A DNA stretch of 64,000 nucleotides from Sphingobacterium bovistauri (GCF_020295405.1 NZ_JADEYP010000021.1:1-64000), one strand, 5' to 3'; shown: positions 16,058 to 25,934, counted from the first letter of the stretch. Notes: generated from the letters alone by a model not told the origin. Numbers and translations: made by a program.

Positions 16058-17230
16058 CTAATTATTTTTCTTACTTAAAGATAGTAAATAGAAGTAACCG
16101 AATAGTCCAGCTAAACAAGATGCAACTAAAATGGTAAGTTTTGCTTCTTCAATATGTTGAGCGTCCGAAAAAGAAAGCATAGCTACAAAAATGGACATGG
16201 TAAATCCGATACCACCTAACAATCCAACTCCAAACATATGTTTCCATCCAGCTCCTTCAGGTAATGAAGATATTCCAGACTTGACACATAGCCAGCAAGT
16301 GAAGAGAATACCGGCTGATTTTCCTATTATTAATCCTGTGATAATGCCTAGTCCCATTGAAGATGTTAATCCACCAATCATATCAGTATTTAATACGATA
16401 GCTGTATTGACAAAAGCAAAAATTGGTATAATAATGAAATTTACTGGTTTAGCAAGTATATGCTCTAATTTTTCTAATGGAGATTGTTTATCATCTGTTG
16501 TAGTTGGTAGTGACATTGCTGTCAATACACCCGCTATAGTTGCATGTATGCCCGAGTGGTGAATGAAGTACCACATGAAAACACCAGGAATTACGTAAGC
16601 AAGTATGTTTTTAACTCCTAGTTTGTTCAGTACTATTTGAAAGGCAAAGATACCTCCTGCATATAATAAATAGGTGTAATGTAATTCGGATGAGTAGAAA
16701 ATAGCGATTACGATGATGGCTAATAGATCATCTACGATCGCTAAAGCTGCTAGAAACACTTTTAAACTCGCTGGAACTCTTTTATCCAACAATGAAATGA
16801 CCGCTAATGCGAAAGCAATGTCAGTAGCCATCGGGATCCCCCAGCCGTGATGTGTTTCTGTGTTGTAGTTAAAGATAGCATATATTGCAGCAGGTAACAA
16901 TGCACCACCAAATGCAGCAAAAATTGGTAGCGCAGCTTTTTTTGGTGAAGCTAATTCTCCTTCGACTAATTCTCTTTTTATCTCAAGTCCAACTAGCAGA
17001 AAGAAAATGGCCATTAAGCCGTCGTCAATCCATTGTTTAATTGTGTAGTTCAGATGTATGGATTGATTTTCAAAACCAATTTTAGTTGCTAAAAATGCTA
17101 ATAAACTATCGCCAGCGGGTGAATTAGCTATGATTAGCGCTAATATCACACATACAAATAATAATATTCCCCCTCCAGTGCTTGATTCGAAAAACTCTTT
17201 GAACGTACGTAGATTAATAAGTTTTGACAT
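16058..17230 (-). CDS. nhaA: Na+/H+ antiporter NhaA
   Basis: NhaA exchanges two protons inward for one sodium ion and controls pH and salt balance. The 390-residue protein has about 12 membrane helices and the diagnostic residues: D137 in ATDIAFA (135-141) and the ion-binding pair D167-D168 in AIVDDLLAI, equivalent to D133, D163 and D164 in E. coli. Length matches the family. An exact -7 element lies in the 33-base gap before it, so it is transcribed separately from the ABC transporter genes upstream on the same strand. Confidence 0.95.
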   Translation of the reverse strand: MSKLINLRTFKEFFESSTGGGILLFVCVILALIIANSPAGDSLLAFLATKIGFENQSIHLNYTIKQWIDDGLMAIFFLLVGLEIKRELVEGELASPKKAALPIFAAFGGALLPAAIYAIFNYNTETHHGWGIPMATDIAFALAVISLLDKRVPASLKVFLAALAIVDDLLAIIVIAIFYSSELHYTYLLYAGGIFAFQIVLNKLGVKNILAYVIPGVFMWYFIHHSGIHATIAGVLTAMSLPTTTDDKQSPLEKLEHILAKPVNFIIIPIFAFVNTAIVLNTDMIGGLTSSMGLGIITGLIIGKSAGILFTCWLCVKSGISSLPEGAGWKHMFGVGLLGGIGFTMSIFVAMLSFSDAQHIEEAKLTILVASCLAGLFGYFYLLSLSKKNN

Positions 17231-17254
17231 GATAATTTTAGATGTTTATGATGA

Positions 17255-17262
17255 CAAATGTA
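17255..17262 (-). promoter_or_regulatory. Bacteroidota -7 element (TACATTTG) for nhaA
   Basis: Exact TAnnTTTG on the minus strand, 24 bases before the nhaA ATG and squeezed into the 33-base gap after the ABC permease stop codon. No good -33 partner is seen, and that position would fall within the permease gene. Confidence 0.45.
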
Positions 17263-17263
17263 A

Positions 17264-18613
17264 TTAACTTTTATATTTAAACCATTTGATTAATTCTTTG
17301 TAACTAGCCTTCTTGCCATGCATTAATATTCCAACACGATAAATTCTGGCTGCAAACCAGGTTGTTAGAACAAAGCCTAGTATTAGTAATATAGCTGATA
17401 CAATAATTTGCCAAGTTGGCACTCCAAATGGTATGCGGACTAACATAGCGATGGGGGATGTAAAGGGAATAAAGCTAAGCCAAGTCGCGACAGTTCCATG
17501 TGGATTATTGATTAATACACCGAATGATAGTGCATAAGTCAATAGTAATGGCATAGTAATCGGTAAGGTGAATTGCGAAGCTTCAGTTTCACTATCCACA
17601 GCAGACCCTACTGCAGCAAATAGAGCGCTATATATTAGGTATCCACCTAAAAAGAAAATAAAAAAACAGCCTATTATTAAAGGTAAGTTTACAGTTTGAA
17701 TTAATTGAATTATCTCACTTATTGTTTCTTCAGTTATAACTGTTTCATCTTGGCTTAAGACTTCTGTGTTTTTTGATGAATTTACTTGCTGTGTATTGTT
17801 TTTAAGGAGTTGATTCGTGAAATCTTCTTTAGAAACTAGGGTGTTGGATACAATTAAAACTAATGAAATAGAAACGAAAATCCATAATGCAAATTGTGTC
17901 AATCCTACTAATCCAATTCCTATGATTTTCCCCATCATTAGTTGAAATGGTTTGACCGAGGAAATTATTACTTCTATGATTCTATTGCTTTTTTCTTCAA
18001 TTATCCCTCTCATCACCTGTGAGCCATACAAGAATAATGAAATGTATATCAATACAGAAAGGACTAATGCGATGGCCATAGAGATCTCTGTATTAGATTC
18101 TATTGTGTTCCCGTTTTCTGAGATTTCTTTGGATTTTATTTTTACATCGGATTTAATCGATCGCCTTATTTCACTTGTAATACCATAAGACTCGTACTTT
18201 TTATCTTTTATAATACGATTTAGACTATCACTTATTTCAGATTCTATGGACAGATTAGGTTTGTCATTTGAGAGAAACTCTACTGTTTCGCTTTCATAAA
18301 AATCTGTTGGAATGTGTAATATGCTAGTTCTGCCATCTTCTTTATTCAACTTGCCAATTTGATGTTGCAAATCATTGCCTTCTTTAAGATAAGTTACATT
18401 TTTAGAAGAATTCAACTTATGAATGACATCTGCAGAATCATCTACTACATAAACATAGGAATGGCTCTCGTCAAAGCTTTTCTTGGTCAAAAATATTACA
18501 CCAACATACATCCCAATAAAGAATAATGGTACTAAAAATGTCGTAAGTAAAAAAGATTTTTTGCGTACACGTGTTAGATATTCACGTTGAATAATGAGTC
18601 TAATTTTGTTCAT
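17264..18613 (-). CDS. ABC transporter permease, NatB-like
   Basis: The 449-residue ABC-2 type permease has an N-terminal amphipathic start (REYLTRVRKKSFLLTT), one membrane helix at about 22-42, a large extracytoplasmic domain (about 45-175) and then a block of five or six helices (180-440), the NatB/YhaP layout. Such exporters move sodium, drugs or lipopeptides; substrate is not deducible here. The start overlaps the ATPase stop by 14 bases, so the two subunits are coupled. A stretch rich in N, Q, S and T (about 265-300) interrupts the membrane region as an outer loop. Confidence 0.85.
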   Translation of the reverse strand: MNKIRLIIQREYLTRVRKKSFLLTTFLVPLFFIGMYVGVIFLTKKSFDESHSYVYVVDDSADVIHKLNSSKNVTYLKEGNDLQHQIGKLNKEDGRTSILHIPTDFYESETVEFLSNDKPNLSIESEISDSLNRIIKDKKYESYGITSEIRRSIKSDVKIKSKEISENGNTIESNTEISMAIALVLSVLIYISLFLYGSQVMRGIIEEKSNRIIEVIISSVKPFQLMMGKIIGIGLVGLTQFALWIFVSISLVLIVSNTLVSKEDFTNQLLKNNTQQVNSSKNTEVLSQDETVITEETISEIIQLIQTVNLPLIIGCFFIFFLGGYLIYSALFAAVGSAVDSETEASQFTLPITMPLLLTYALSFGVLINNPHGTVATWLSFIPFTSPIAMLVRIPFGVPTWQIIVSAILLILGFVLTTWFAARIYRVGILMHGKKASYKELIKWFKYKS

Positions 18614-19529
18614 GAATCGTTGCGTGTGTTTGTGTTACTTTTTCAATGAAAATATCGTGAATTGTTGGTACGATTTCTTTGACTTGATGAATTTCCACTT
18701 GTGGTATTAAAAAGTTCAGTACATCATTTAATTGAAATTTAGGATTAATCTTTATGTCGATCTGAACTTGTTCTTCTTGCGCATTCAATTTGATTAAATC
18801 ATAATATGGATTATCATGATTTAATATTGAACCCTTGCTTACAAAGTCAATGCAATAAGATTGATTTTTATATAGCTTTTTTATGTCTTTGACAGATCCA
18901 TCTAATATTTTTTTTGATTTATTTATTAGCGCTATATTGTCACAAAGTTCCTCTACTGTCTCCATTCTATGTGTAGAATAGATGATTGTTGCACCATTTT
19001 TATTTAATTCTAATATTTCGTCTTGAATTATTTGTGCATTAACTGGGTCAAATCCAGAGAAAGGTTCATCTAGTATAATCAGTTTAGGATCATGTAGTAT
19101 AGTCGCTATGAACTGAACTTTTTGTTGCATACCTTTACTCAGATCTTCAACCTTCTTATCCCACCAAGAGGTGATGTCGAGCTTTTCAAACCAGTGATTT
19201 AGTCGCTGTTTGGCTTCTGATTTATTCAGGCCTTTTAATTGTGCTAAATAAATCATCTGCTCACCAACTTTCATTTTTTTATACAGACCTCTTTCTTCTG
19301 GAAGATATCCAATCTGTTCAATATGTTTGGGAGACAACAACTCGTTGTTAAAATATATTTCTCCAGCATCGGGTGCTGTTATTTGATTGATGATGCGTAT
19401 TAAGGATGTTTTACCCGCACCATTTGGTCCTAAGAGTCCAAATATTTTTCCTTCAGGAATGTCAATAGATACATCATCTAAAGCCCTGTGATTGGCATAT
19501 TGTTTTACAATGTTTCTTAATGAGAGCAT
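18600..19529 (-). CDS. ABC transporter ATP-binding protein, NatA-like
   Basis: The 309-residue ATPase shows Walker A GPNGAGKTSL at about 34-43, Q-loop near YLPEERG, the signature LSKGMQQKVQ at about 134-143, Walker B LIILDEPFSG near 155-164 and the switch histidine in YSTHRMET. A C-terminal domain of about 90 residues fits the DUF4162 extension of NatA-type subunits. I start it at the ATG at 19529; the frame extends two codons further to a TTG. It precedes and overlaps its permease, and diverges from engB. Confidence 0.9.
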   Translation of the reverse strand: MLSLRNIVKQYANHRALDDVSIDIPEGKIFGLLGPNGAGKTSLIRIINQITAPDAGEIYFNNELLSPKHIEQIGYLPEERGLYKKMKVGEQMIYLAQLKGLNKSEAKQRLNHWFEKLDITSWWDKKVEDLSKGMQQKVQFIATILHDPKLIILDEPFSGFDPVNAQIIQDEILELNKNGATIIYSTHRMETVEELCDNIALINKSKKILDGSVKDIKKLYKNQSYCIDFVSKGSILNHDNPYYDLIKLNAQEEQVQIDIKINPKFQLNDVLNFLIPQVEIHQVKEIVPTIHDIFIEKVTQTHATIHEQN

Positions 19530-19618
19530 ATTCAAAATAAGTAACCACTAAAATAGGAATAATTAACCGATGTTTAATGGCGAAGTCAGGCAGCGTTTAT
19601 ATTTCTTAAAATTAATTC

Positions 19619-19626
19619 TACCTTTG
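19619..19626 (+). promoter_or_regulatory. Bacteroidota -7 element (TACCTTTG) for engB
   Basis: Exact TAnnTTTG match whose last base lies four bases before the ATG, the same geometry as at recR. It implies a very short or absent leader. Confidence 0.6.
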
Positions 19627-19630
19627 CTTT

Positions 19631-20254
19631 ATGTTAGTAAAATCCGCAGAATTCGTTTGTAGCAATACACAAGTCGAAAAGTTGCCAGCACAAGATTTGC
19701 CAGAATATGCTTTTATCGGTAGGTCTAACGTGGGTAAATCCTCATTAATCAATGCGTTGACAGGTAAAAAGAATTTAGCTAAAACATCTCAGAGACCAGG
19801 TAAAACACAATTAATAAACCATTTTATTATTAATGATAATTGGTATTTAGTGGATTTACCAGGGTATGGCTATGCACAAACTTCAAAAAAAAATAGAGAA
19901 GAATGGGGGAAGTTTATAAGGTATTATCTAACACGCAGAGAAAATCTACAATGTATTTTTGTGCTCATTGATTCAAGATTAGAGCCTCAAAAAATCGATT
20001 TGGATTTTTGTTGTTGGTTGGGGGAAAAAGGTCTTCCATTTATGCTTATTTTCACCAAGGGTGATAAGCAATCGACTGTGAAGTCAGATCAAAATATGGC
20101 TAAATTCAAACGTGCTTTATTGAAGTATTTTGAAGAAGTTCCCCAACGTTTTTTGACATCTTCAGAAGAAAAAGTAGGGTTGGATCCTATTTTGCAGACT
20201 ATTGATGAAATAAATTCTGGATTTGAGCCGCCAATTATTGAAGAAGAAATATGA
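19631..20254 (+). CDS. engB: Ribosome biogenesis GTPase EngB/YsxC (YihA)
   Basis: A 207-residue GTPase needed for large ribosomal subunit assembly. The G motifs are complete: G1 GRSNVGKSS at about 31-39, G2 region with TSQRPGKTQ, G3 DLPGYGYA near 75-82, G4 TKGD near 140-143 and G5 TSSEE near 177-181. Length matches the family. Its last four bases (ATGA) overlap the start of the UbiA-type gene, so the two are translationally coupled although functionally unrelated. Confidence 0.94.
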   Translation: MLVKSAEFVCSNTQVEKLPAQDLPEYAFIGRSNVGKSSLINALTGKKNLAKTSQRPGKTQLINHFIINDNWYLVDLPGYGYAQTSKKNREEWGKFIRYYLTRRENLQCIFVLIDSRLEPQKIDLDFCCWLGEKGLPFMLIFTKGDKQSTVKSDQNMAKFKRALLKYFEEVPQRFLTSSEEKVGLDPILQTIDEINSGFEPPIIEEEI

Positions 20255-21114
20255 AAAAATATATGTCTTTAGTGCTTTTTGCACATAGCATATTCGCTCT
20301 ACCTTTTGCATTCATTGGTTTTTTTTTAGCCATTAGTACAACTGATTTTGAATTTAAATGGTCTTTATTAGGCTTAATGTTATTGTGCATGGTGACAGCA
20401 CGAAATGCAGCAATGGCTTTTAATAGATATTTGGATCGTGATATAGATGCTCTGAATACGCGGACTGCGGTACGCGATATTCCTGCTGGTCGAATTAGTC
20501 CAAGACAAGCTTTAATGTTTACCATAATAAATTGTGTTGTGTTTATTATTGCAACATATTTTATCAATCCTATGTGCTTGGCTTTGTCACCGATAGCACT
20601 ATTTGTGGTGTTGTTTTATTCCTATATGAAACGGATTTCACCACTTTGTCATCTGGTTTTAGGATTAGGGTTGGGGTTGGCTCCAGTTGGAGCATATATG
20701 GTCGTAACTGGACAATTCGGTTTAGTACCTGTACTTTATGGCTTAGCCGTTTTGACTTGGGTCAGTGGTTTTGATATAATATACGCATTGCAAGATGAAG
20801 GATTTGATAGAGCAAATGGATTAAATTCTATTCCTGCAAATTTTGGAAGTGTTAAGGCACTGAGGATATCAGAAGTTCTTCATGTTCTATCTTTTATATT
20901 AGTTGTACTACCTGTTTTTTTTATTGAAGTAGGAATATTGTATTATATTGGTGTTGTGTGCTATGCTGCCTTATTAATATATCAGCATCGGATAGTGAGC
21001 CCAAATGATTTGTCTCGTGTAGATAGAGCATTCATGACTACAAATGGGATAGCATCTGTGGTATTTGCTGTGTTTTATTTATTAGATGTGGTTAGTGGGC
21101 ATTGGATTTTTTAA
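20251..21114 (+). CDS. UbiA-family prenyltransferase, probably menaquinone (MqnP-type)
   Basis: An integral membrane prenyltransferase of 287 residues with eight to nine helices. The two aspartate motifs that bind Mg-diphosphate are present: NRYLDRDID at about 68-76 followed by NTRTAVRDIP, and DIIYALQDEGFD near 175-186. It belongs to the group often labelled 4-hydroxybenzoate polyprenyltransferase. Because the window also encodes mqnC, and Bacteroidota make menaquinone rather than ubiquinone, the likely substrate is the futalosine-pathway intermediate 1,4-dihydroxy-6-naphthoate (MqnP role); that step is inference. It overlaps engB by four bases. Confidence 0.83.
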   Translation: MKKYMSLVLFAHSIFALPFAFIGFFLAISTTDFEFKWSLLGLMLLCMVTARNAAMAFNRYLDRDIDALNTRTAVRDIPAGRISPRQALMFTIINCVVFIIATYFINPMCLALSPIALFVVLFYSYMKRISPLCHLVLGLGLGLAPVGAYMVVTGQFGLVPVLYGLAVLTWVSGFDIIYALQDEGFDRANGLNSIPANFGSVKALRISEVLHVLSFILVVLPVFFIEVGILYYIGVVCYAALLIYQHRIVSPNDLSRVDRAFMTTNGIASVVFAVFYLLDVVSGHWIF

Positions 21115-21195
21115 CATAATTATTTGGTTAATTGACAAAAAATATTGTCATTCCATTTTGAAATAATAATATTTGCAGAAATCTTAAGATATTAA

Positions 21196-23598
21196 ATGGC
21201 TAAAAATTTATTAATTGTAGAGTCGCCTGCAAAGGCAAAAACGATAGAGGGTTATCTTGGAAGTGACTTCTTGGTGAAGTCAAGTTATGGGCATATTCGT
21301 GATTTGGTGAAAACTGATGATGCAATTGATACCGATAATAAGTTTGAACAAAAATATGAGGTTCCGGCTGATAAGAAGGCTGTAGTCAGTGAATTAAAGA
21401 AATTAGCAAAAGCTGCAGAGATGGTTTGGTTAGCGTCCGATGAGGACCGTGAAGGGGAAGCTATTTCTTGGCATTTATATGATACTTTAGGATTGAAAGA
21501 AAACAATACTAAACGTATTGTTTTTCACGAAATCACAAAACCAGCGATTCTTAAAGCCATAGAGTCGCCTCGTAAGATTGATTATAATTTGGTATATGCG
21601 CAACAAGCGCGTCGCGTGTTAGATAGATTGGTAGGTTTTGAATTATCACCCGTGTTGTGGCGTAAAGTGAAACCTTCTTTGTCGGCAGGACGTGTACAAT
21701 CCGTAGCTGTTCGTCTTATCGTAGAGCGTGAACGCGATATCAATAAATTTAATGCAGAAGCTTCATTTAAGATTGTTGCGATTTTTAATACGGGCAAAGG
21801 GAAGGAATCATTCAAGGCGGAATTGCCACATCGTTTTGCGCAAAAAGAAGAAGCCGACAAGTTCTTGAATGATTGTATCAATGCGGCTTATTCTGTAACG
21901 AGCTTAGAAAAGAAGCCTGCAAAACGCAATCCTTCAGCACCGTTTACGACTTCTACTTTGCAACAAGAAGCAAGTAGAAAATTAGGTTTTTCAGTAGCTC
22001 GTACTATGCAAGTTGCACAACGATTGTACGAAGCTGGACATATCACCTATATGCGTACCGACTCGGTAAACTTATCAGATACCGCGATCAGAGGTGCACA
22101 AGATGAGATATTAAAAGCTTATGGTGAAAAATACCATAAACAAAGACAATATAAAACGAAGTCTAGTGGTGCTCAAGAAGCGCACGAGGCTATTCGTCCT
22201 ACCTATTTTGCGAATCATTCTATTTCCGCAGAGCCTTCAGAAGTTCGTCTTTATGAACTAATTTGGAAACGTGCTATTGCGTCGCAAATGAGTGAAGCTG
22301 AGTTTGAGAAGACTGTTGCAAAAATATCAGTGTCAACGCGTAATGAAGAGCTTACTGCTACTGGCGAAGTCATGAAATTTGATGGTTTCTTGAAAGTATA
22401 TATGGAGTCTGTTGACGAAGAAAATGATAACTCATTGGATGAAGATTCAGATAATGCGTTGTTGCCAGCTTTAGAGGTGGGTCAGGTATTAAACCTGAAT
22501 GAAATGACTGCTACTGAGCGTTTTTCAAGACCTCCAGCACGTTTTACAGAAGCTTCTTTAGTGAAGAAGTTGGAAGAACTAGGTATTGGCCGTCCTTCGA
22601 CATATGCACCTACTATTTCTACTATTCAAAACCGTGGATATGTGGTGAAAGAAGATAGAGATGGAAAGCCAAGAGACTACAAAGTTTTAACATTATCGTC
22701 TGGAATAGTTACTGAAGTTAAAAAGACTGAAATAACTGGTGTAGAGCGTAGTAAGATGTTTCCTACTGACATCGGCGTCTTGGTTAATGATTTTCTAGTA
22801 GAGCATTTTAAAGGTATTGTTGACTTCAATTTTACTGCGAAAGTCGAACGTGAGTTTGATGAAATCGCACAGGGGAATAAGGAGTGGACAGATATGTTAG
22901 AAAGCTTTTATAGACCATTTCACGAAGAGGTTGAAGATACATTAGAAAACGCAGATCGTGCTACACATGAGCGTGAATTGGGAGTGGATCCTGTTTCAGG
23001 TAAGCCTGTTACAGTACGTGTAGGTCGTTTTGGCCCTTTAGTACAAATTGGAGCACAGGATGATGAGGAAAAACCTCAATTTGCTTCTTTGCGAAAAGGT
23101 CAAATGATTGAAACAATAACTTTTGAGGAAGCAATGGAATTATTCAAACTTCCTAAAAAAGTAGGTGAATTTGAAGAGAAAGAGATGACTGTTGCAATTG
23201 GTCGTTTCGGACCATACATTCGTCACAATTCGGCATTTTATTCTTTACCAAAAGGTTTAGACCCTTTGGATGTTACAGTTGATCAAGCGGTAGAGATAAT
23301 CAAGGAAAAGCGCCAGAAAGATATAGAAAAAGTAATTCGTGTATTCGAGGAAAATCCTGAAGCTCAGATTGAGAAAGGACGTTGGGGACCTTTTGTACGC
23401 TTTGGTAAGCAGAATCTGAAAATCCCTAAGGGAATTGAAGTAGACGTAATTACATATGAAGATGTGCTTAAATGGGCTGCTGAAGATCCTAAAGCACCTA
23501 AAGTCAAAGCAACAAAAACTTCAGCGAAAGCTAAAACAGCTACAAAAAAGACAGCAGCTAAGAAAGCAACAACAAAAGCAGTGGCGAAAAAGAAATAG
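21196..23598 (+). CDS. topA: DNA topoisomerase I (type IA)
   Basis: TopA relaxes negative supercoils. The 800-residue protein starts with the Toprim domain (LLIVESPAKAKTI at 5-17, the acidic triad in SDEDREGE near 81-88) and has the catalytic tyrosine Y285 in ITYMRTDSVNLS. The C-terminal part contains three glycine-rich topoisomerase repeats (cores GRFGPLVQIG, GRFGPYIRH and GRWGPFVRFG) and ends in a lysine- and alanine-rich tail of about 30 residues. No four-cysteine zinc ribbons are present, unlike the E. coli enzyme. It starts a three-gene run with an orphan gene two bases downstream and then cmk. A near-match to the -7 element lies about 20 bases upstream. Confidence 0.95.
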   Translation: MAKNLLIVESPAKAKTIEGYLGSDFLVKSSYGHIRDLVKTDDAIDTDNKFEQKYEVPADKKAVVSELKKLAKAAEMVWLASDEDREGEAISWHLYDTLGLKENNTKRIVFHEITKPAILKAIESPRKIDYNLVYAQQARRVLDRLVGFELSPVLWRKVKPSLSAGRVQSVAVRLIVERERDINKFNAEASFKIVAIFNTGKGKESFKAELPHRFAQKEEADKFLNDCINAAYSVTSLEKKPAKRNPSAPFTTSTLQQEASRKLGFSVARTMQVAQRLYEAGHITYMRTDSVNLSDTAIRGAQDEILKAYGEKYHKQRQYKTKSSGAQEAHEAIRPTYFANHSISAEPSEVRLYELIWKRAIASQMSEAEFEKTVAKISVSTRNEELTATGEVMKFDGFLKVYMESVDEENDNSLDEDSDNALLPALEVGQVLNLNEMTATERFSRPPARFTEASLVKKLEELGIGRPSTYAPTISTIQNRGYVVKEDRDGKPRDYKVLTLSSGIVTEVKKTEITGVERSKMFPTDIGVLVNDFLVEHFKGIVDFNFTAKVEREFDEIAQGNKEWTDMLESFYRPFHEEVEDTLENADRATHERELGVDPVSGKPVTVRVGRFGPLVQIGAQDDEEKPQFASLRKGQMIETITFEEAMELFKLPKKVGEFEEKEMTVAIGRFGPYIRHNSAFYSLPKGLDPLDVTVDQAVEIIKEKRQKDIEKVIRVFEENPEAQIEKGRWGPFVRFGKQNLKIPKGIEVDVITYEDVLKWAAEDPKAPKVKATKTSAKAKTATKKTAAKKATTKAVAKKK

Positions 23599-23600
23599 GG

Positions 23601-24014
23601 ATGAAGAAGGATTTGCCGATTAATATAGTTGAAGATATATCCATAGCGGTTGTTTTGGAGAATTCTACTCCTGATTCAAAAAGCTGGACGGTATATTTAA
23701 TTAATGAAAAGAATGTCGATTTAACCAATGTAATAGTGTCTTCACGTGGATATGGTGAAAAAGATGGGCGGGAAGTGAAAACTTCGACTTTACGTCACTT
23801 TTTAGGCGATATTTCAGCTAAGAGTTCAGTACAAATTGAAATTATTGATACGCAAGTTTTCGGATTGACTAATGAATATTGGTTGAGCTATTATGTTGAT
23901 AATACAATATTTGATAAAAAATATATTTTCTTTCCAGAAAGTATTGTTGATGAGAATTTATCCAAAGTTCCATTAGTTAATAAGCCAGGTGTAATCATAG
24001 GAGGAAATAATTAG
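23601..24014 (+). CDS. Conserved-looking hypothetical protein between topA and cmk
   Basis: A 137-residue soluble protein I do not recognise. It has no signal peptide or membrane segment. The sequence alternates short beta-like strands (AVVLENSTP, WTVYLINEKN, TNVIVSSRGYG, SVQIEIIDTQ, EYWLSYYVD, KKYIFFPESI) and ends in a flexible glycine- and proline-containing tail, so a small beta-sandwich is plausible. It begins two bases after topA stops and ends three bases before cmk, so it is cotranscribed with both. The tight packing between two housekeeping genes suggests a real, maintained gene; no function can be given. Confidence 0.75.
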   Translation: MKKDLPINIVEDISIAVVLENSTPDSKSWTVYLINEKNVDLTNVIVSSRGYGEKDGREVKTSTLRHFLGDISAKSSVQIEIIDTQVFGLTNEYWLSYYVDNTIFDKKYIFFPESIVDENLSKVPLVNKPGVIIGGNN

Positions 24015-24017
24015 AAC

Positions 24018-24692
24018 ATGGTGAGGGAGAATTTTATAATTGCAATTGACGGCTTTTCCTCTTGTGGTAAAAGCACAGTAGCAAAATCGATAGCGAAAAA
24101 ACTAAACTTTGTTTTTGTGGACAGTGGTGCGATGTATAGAGCCGTAACACTATATTTCTTGCGTAATAAAATTAGCTTTACAGATTCTGAAGCAATTAAT
24201 TCAGCTTTGGAAAATATTCATATTGATTTTATTCCAAATACAGAGAAAACACAAATCTTGTTGAATGGCGAAGATATTTCAGATGAAATTCGTCAGATGG
24301 AGGTTTCGGAAAAGGTGAGTGAAGTGAGTGCAATTAAGGAGGTGCGTAGAGCAATGGTGGCACAGCAACAACAGTTGGGGGCACGACGTGATATTGTCAT
24401 GGACGGACGTGATATTGGGACTACGGTTTTTCCAGATGCAGATTTGAAATTGTTTATGACAGCCGATCCAATGGTTCGTGCAAATCGTCGTTATACTGAG
24501 TTGATGGCGAAGGGTGAGCGAGTGACGTTGGAAGAAATTATTGAAAACTTAGCTCATCGAGATAATATTGATAGTACACGAGAAGAAAGTCCTTTGCGTC
24601 AAGCTGAAGATGCTATTGTGCTTGATAATTCGAATCTAACACAACAACAACAGCTAGATTTTGTATTGAATCTGTACAATCAACGCAAATAG
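24018..24692 (+). CDS. cmk: (d)CMP kinase
   Basis: Cytidylate kinase phosphorylates CMP and dCMP for nucleotide supply. The 224-residue protein has the P-loop DGFSSCGKST at about 11-20, the CMP-binding segment DSGAMYRAVTLY near 35-46, the insert domain of Cmk (around 60-110), GRDIGT near 131-136 and the lid RANRRYTE near 153-160. The P-loop reads SSCGKS where most Cmk proteins have SSSGKS or GPAGSGKS. It is the last gene of the topA run and is followed by a strong hairpin terminator. Confidence 0.94.
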   Translation: MVRENFIIAIDGFSSCGKSTVAKSIAKKLNFVFVDSGAMYRAVTLYFLRNKISFTDSEAINSALENIHIDFIPNTEKTQILLNGEDISDEIRQMEVSEKVSEVSAIKEVRRAMVAQQQQLGARRDIVMDGRDIGTTVFPDADLKLFMTADPMVRANRRYTELMAKGERVTLEEIIENLAHRDNIDSTREESPLRQAEDAIVLDNSNLTQQQQLDFVLNLYNQRK

Positions 24693-24722
24693 CGTTATTG
24701 AATCAAAAATATTACTTATTTT

Positions 24723-24762
24723 AAAAGACTTTTGTTTATTGAGGCAAAAGTCTTTTTTTATT
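24723..24762 (+). terminator. Terminator after cmk
   Basis: Arms AAAAGACTTTTG (24723-24734) and CAAAAGTCTTTT (24745-24756) around a ten-base loop, followed by more T residues. Confidence 0.85.
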
Positions 24763-24785
24763 TTAGCTAATTATAAATTTATATC

Positions 24786-25703
24786 ATGAACCGCAAAGAT
24801 TTTATCCGACGAACATCTACATTATTAGCTTCGACTTTGGTGGTGCCGGCTTTAGCATCTACTTCTAAAGATCGATTTGTGTCTTCACCTACAATCAAAC
24901 TTAAGAAGGGAATTAGCTATTATATGATTAAGGATGATTTGTCTGTGCTTGATAAATTCAAATTGGTAAAAGATCTGGGTTTTCATGGAATAGAAATAAA
25001 TTCCCCGGCCGTATTAAATACCAAAGAATTATTGGGTGCGCGGGATGCAACAGGAATAGAAATCTTAGGAACGGTAAATAAGGATCACTGGTCCCAACCT
25101 CTTTCTAGTCCAGATGAGCAAATCCGTAAAGGAATTATTGATTCTGTAGCTAAATCATTAGAAGAGACGAAACGATTAGGCGGAGGGACAGTGTTGGTTG
25201 TGCCTGCCGTTGTCAATGCTTCTGTTTCTTACGAATCGGCTTACATGAGAGCGCTTGAAAGCATCCGTCAACTTATTCCGTATGCAGAGAAATATCAAGT
25301 TAAAATAGCTTTGGAGAACGTTTGGAATAATTTTATTTTGAGTCCTGTGGAGGCTAAAAGATTTATAGATGAAATCAATCACCCATTAGTAGGTTGGTAC
25401 TTTGATGTTGGCAATGTTTTGCGTTATGGATGGCCAGAACATTGGATTGAGGCTTTAGATCATCGTATATTTAACGTACATATCAAAGAATTTAGTCGCA
25501 AAGTGATGAATGAGCAAGGCTTAGGCAAAGGTTTTGGTGTACCACTTACTGAAGGAGATATTGATTGGAAAGTAGTGATGGAAGCTTTGAAAAAAGTGAA
25601 TTATTCTGGCGAATGGCTTGTGTTGGAGTTGGGAAATGGTGATAGAGCGCAGCTACAAGATTTTTCTACACGCTTGGATAAGATTATTTCCTTTAATAAG
25701 TAG
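24786..25703 (+). CDS. Secreted sugar phosphate isomerase/epimerase-like TIM-barrel protein
   Basis: A 305-residue protein of the xylose-isomerase-like TIM barrel family (AP endonuclease 2 superfamily). The metal-site residues are visible in GFHGIEINSP, ALENVWNN near residue 180, WYFDVGNVLRYG near 202-213, NVHIKEF near 230-236 and WLVLELGNG. The N-terminus is a twin-arginine-like export signal (KDFIRRTSTLLAST), so it probably acts in the periplasm, as is common for this family in Bacteroidota. The sugar substrate is unknown. It stands alone, with 231 non-coding bases after it. Confidence 0.82.
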   Translation: MNRKDFIRRTSTLLASTLVVPALASTSKDRFVSSPTIKLKKGISYYMIKDDLSVLDKFKLVKDLGFHGIEINSPAVLNTKELLGARDATGIEILGTVNKDHWSQPLSSPDEQIRKGIIDSVAKSLEETKRLGGGTVLVVPAVVNASVSYESAYMRALESIRQLIPYAEKYQVKIALENVWNNFILSPVEAKRFIDEINHPLVGWYFDVGNVLRYGWPEHWIEALDHRIFNVHIKEFSRKVMNEQGLGKGFGVPLTEGDIDWKVVMEALKKVNYSGEWLVLELGNGDRAQLQDFSTRLDKIISFNK

Positions 25704-25934
25704 ATAAAAATATTTGAAATAAAATCTAAATTATACTTTTATTGGGACTCTAATTGTAAAGTGGAGCGAAATATTTTTTCTTAATTTATAAACTCTTTCG
25801 TAAATTTCAGTTGCGTTGTGAATGGGTATGTATTGATCAATTTGTAAAACTCTAGTTTAATATTAATTGATTTATCATTTTTCATATAAAACGGCTTTAT
25901 TCTTTTTTTACTATAAACTTAAATAATATATACA

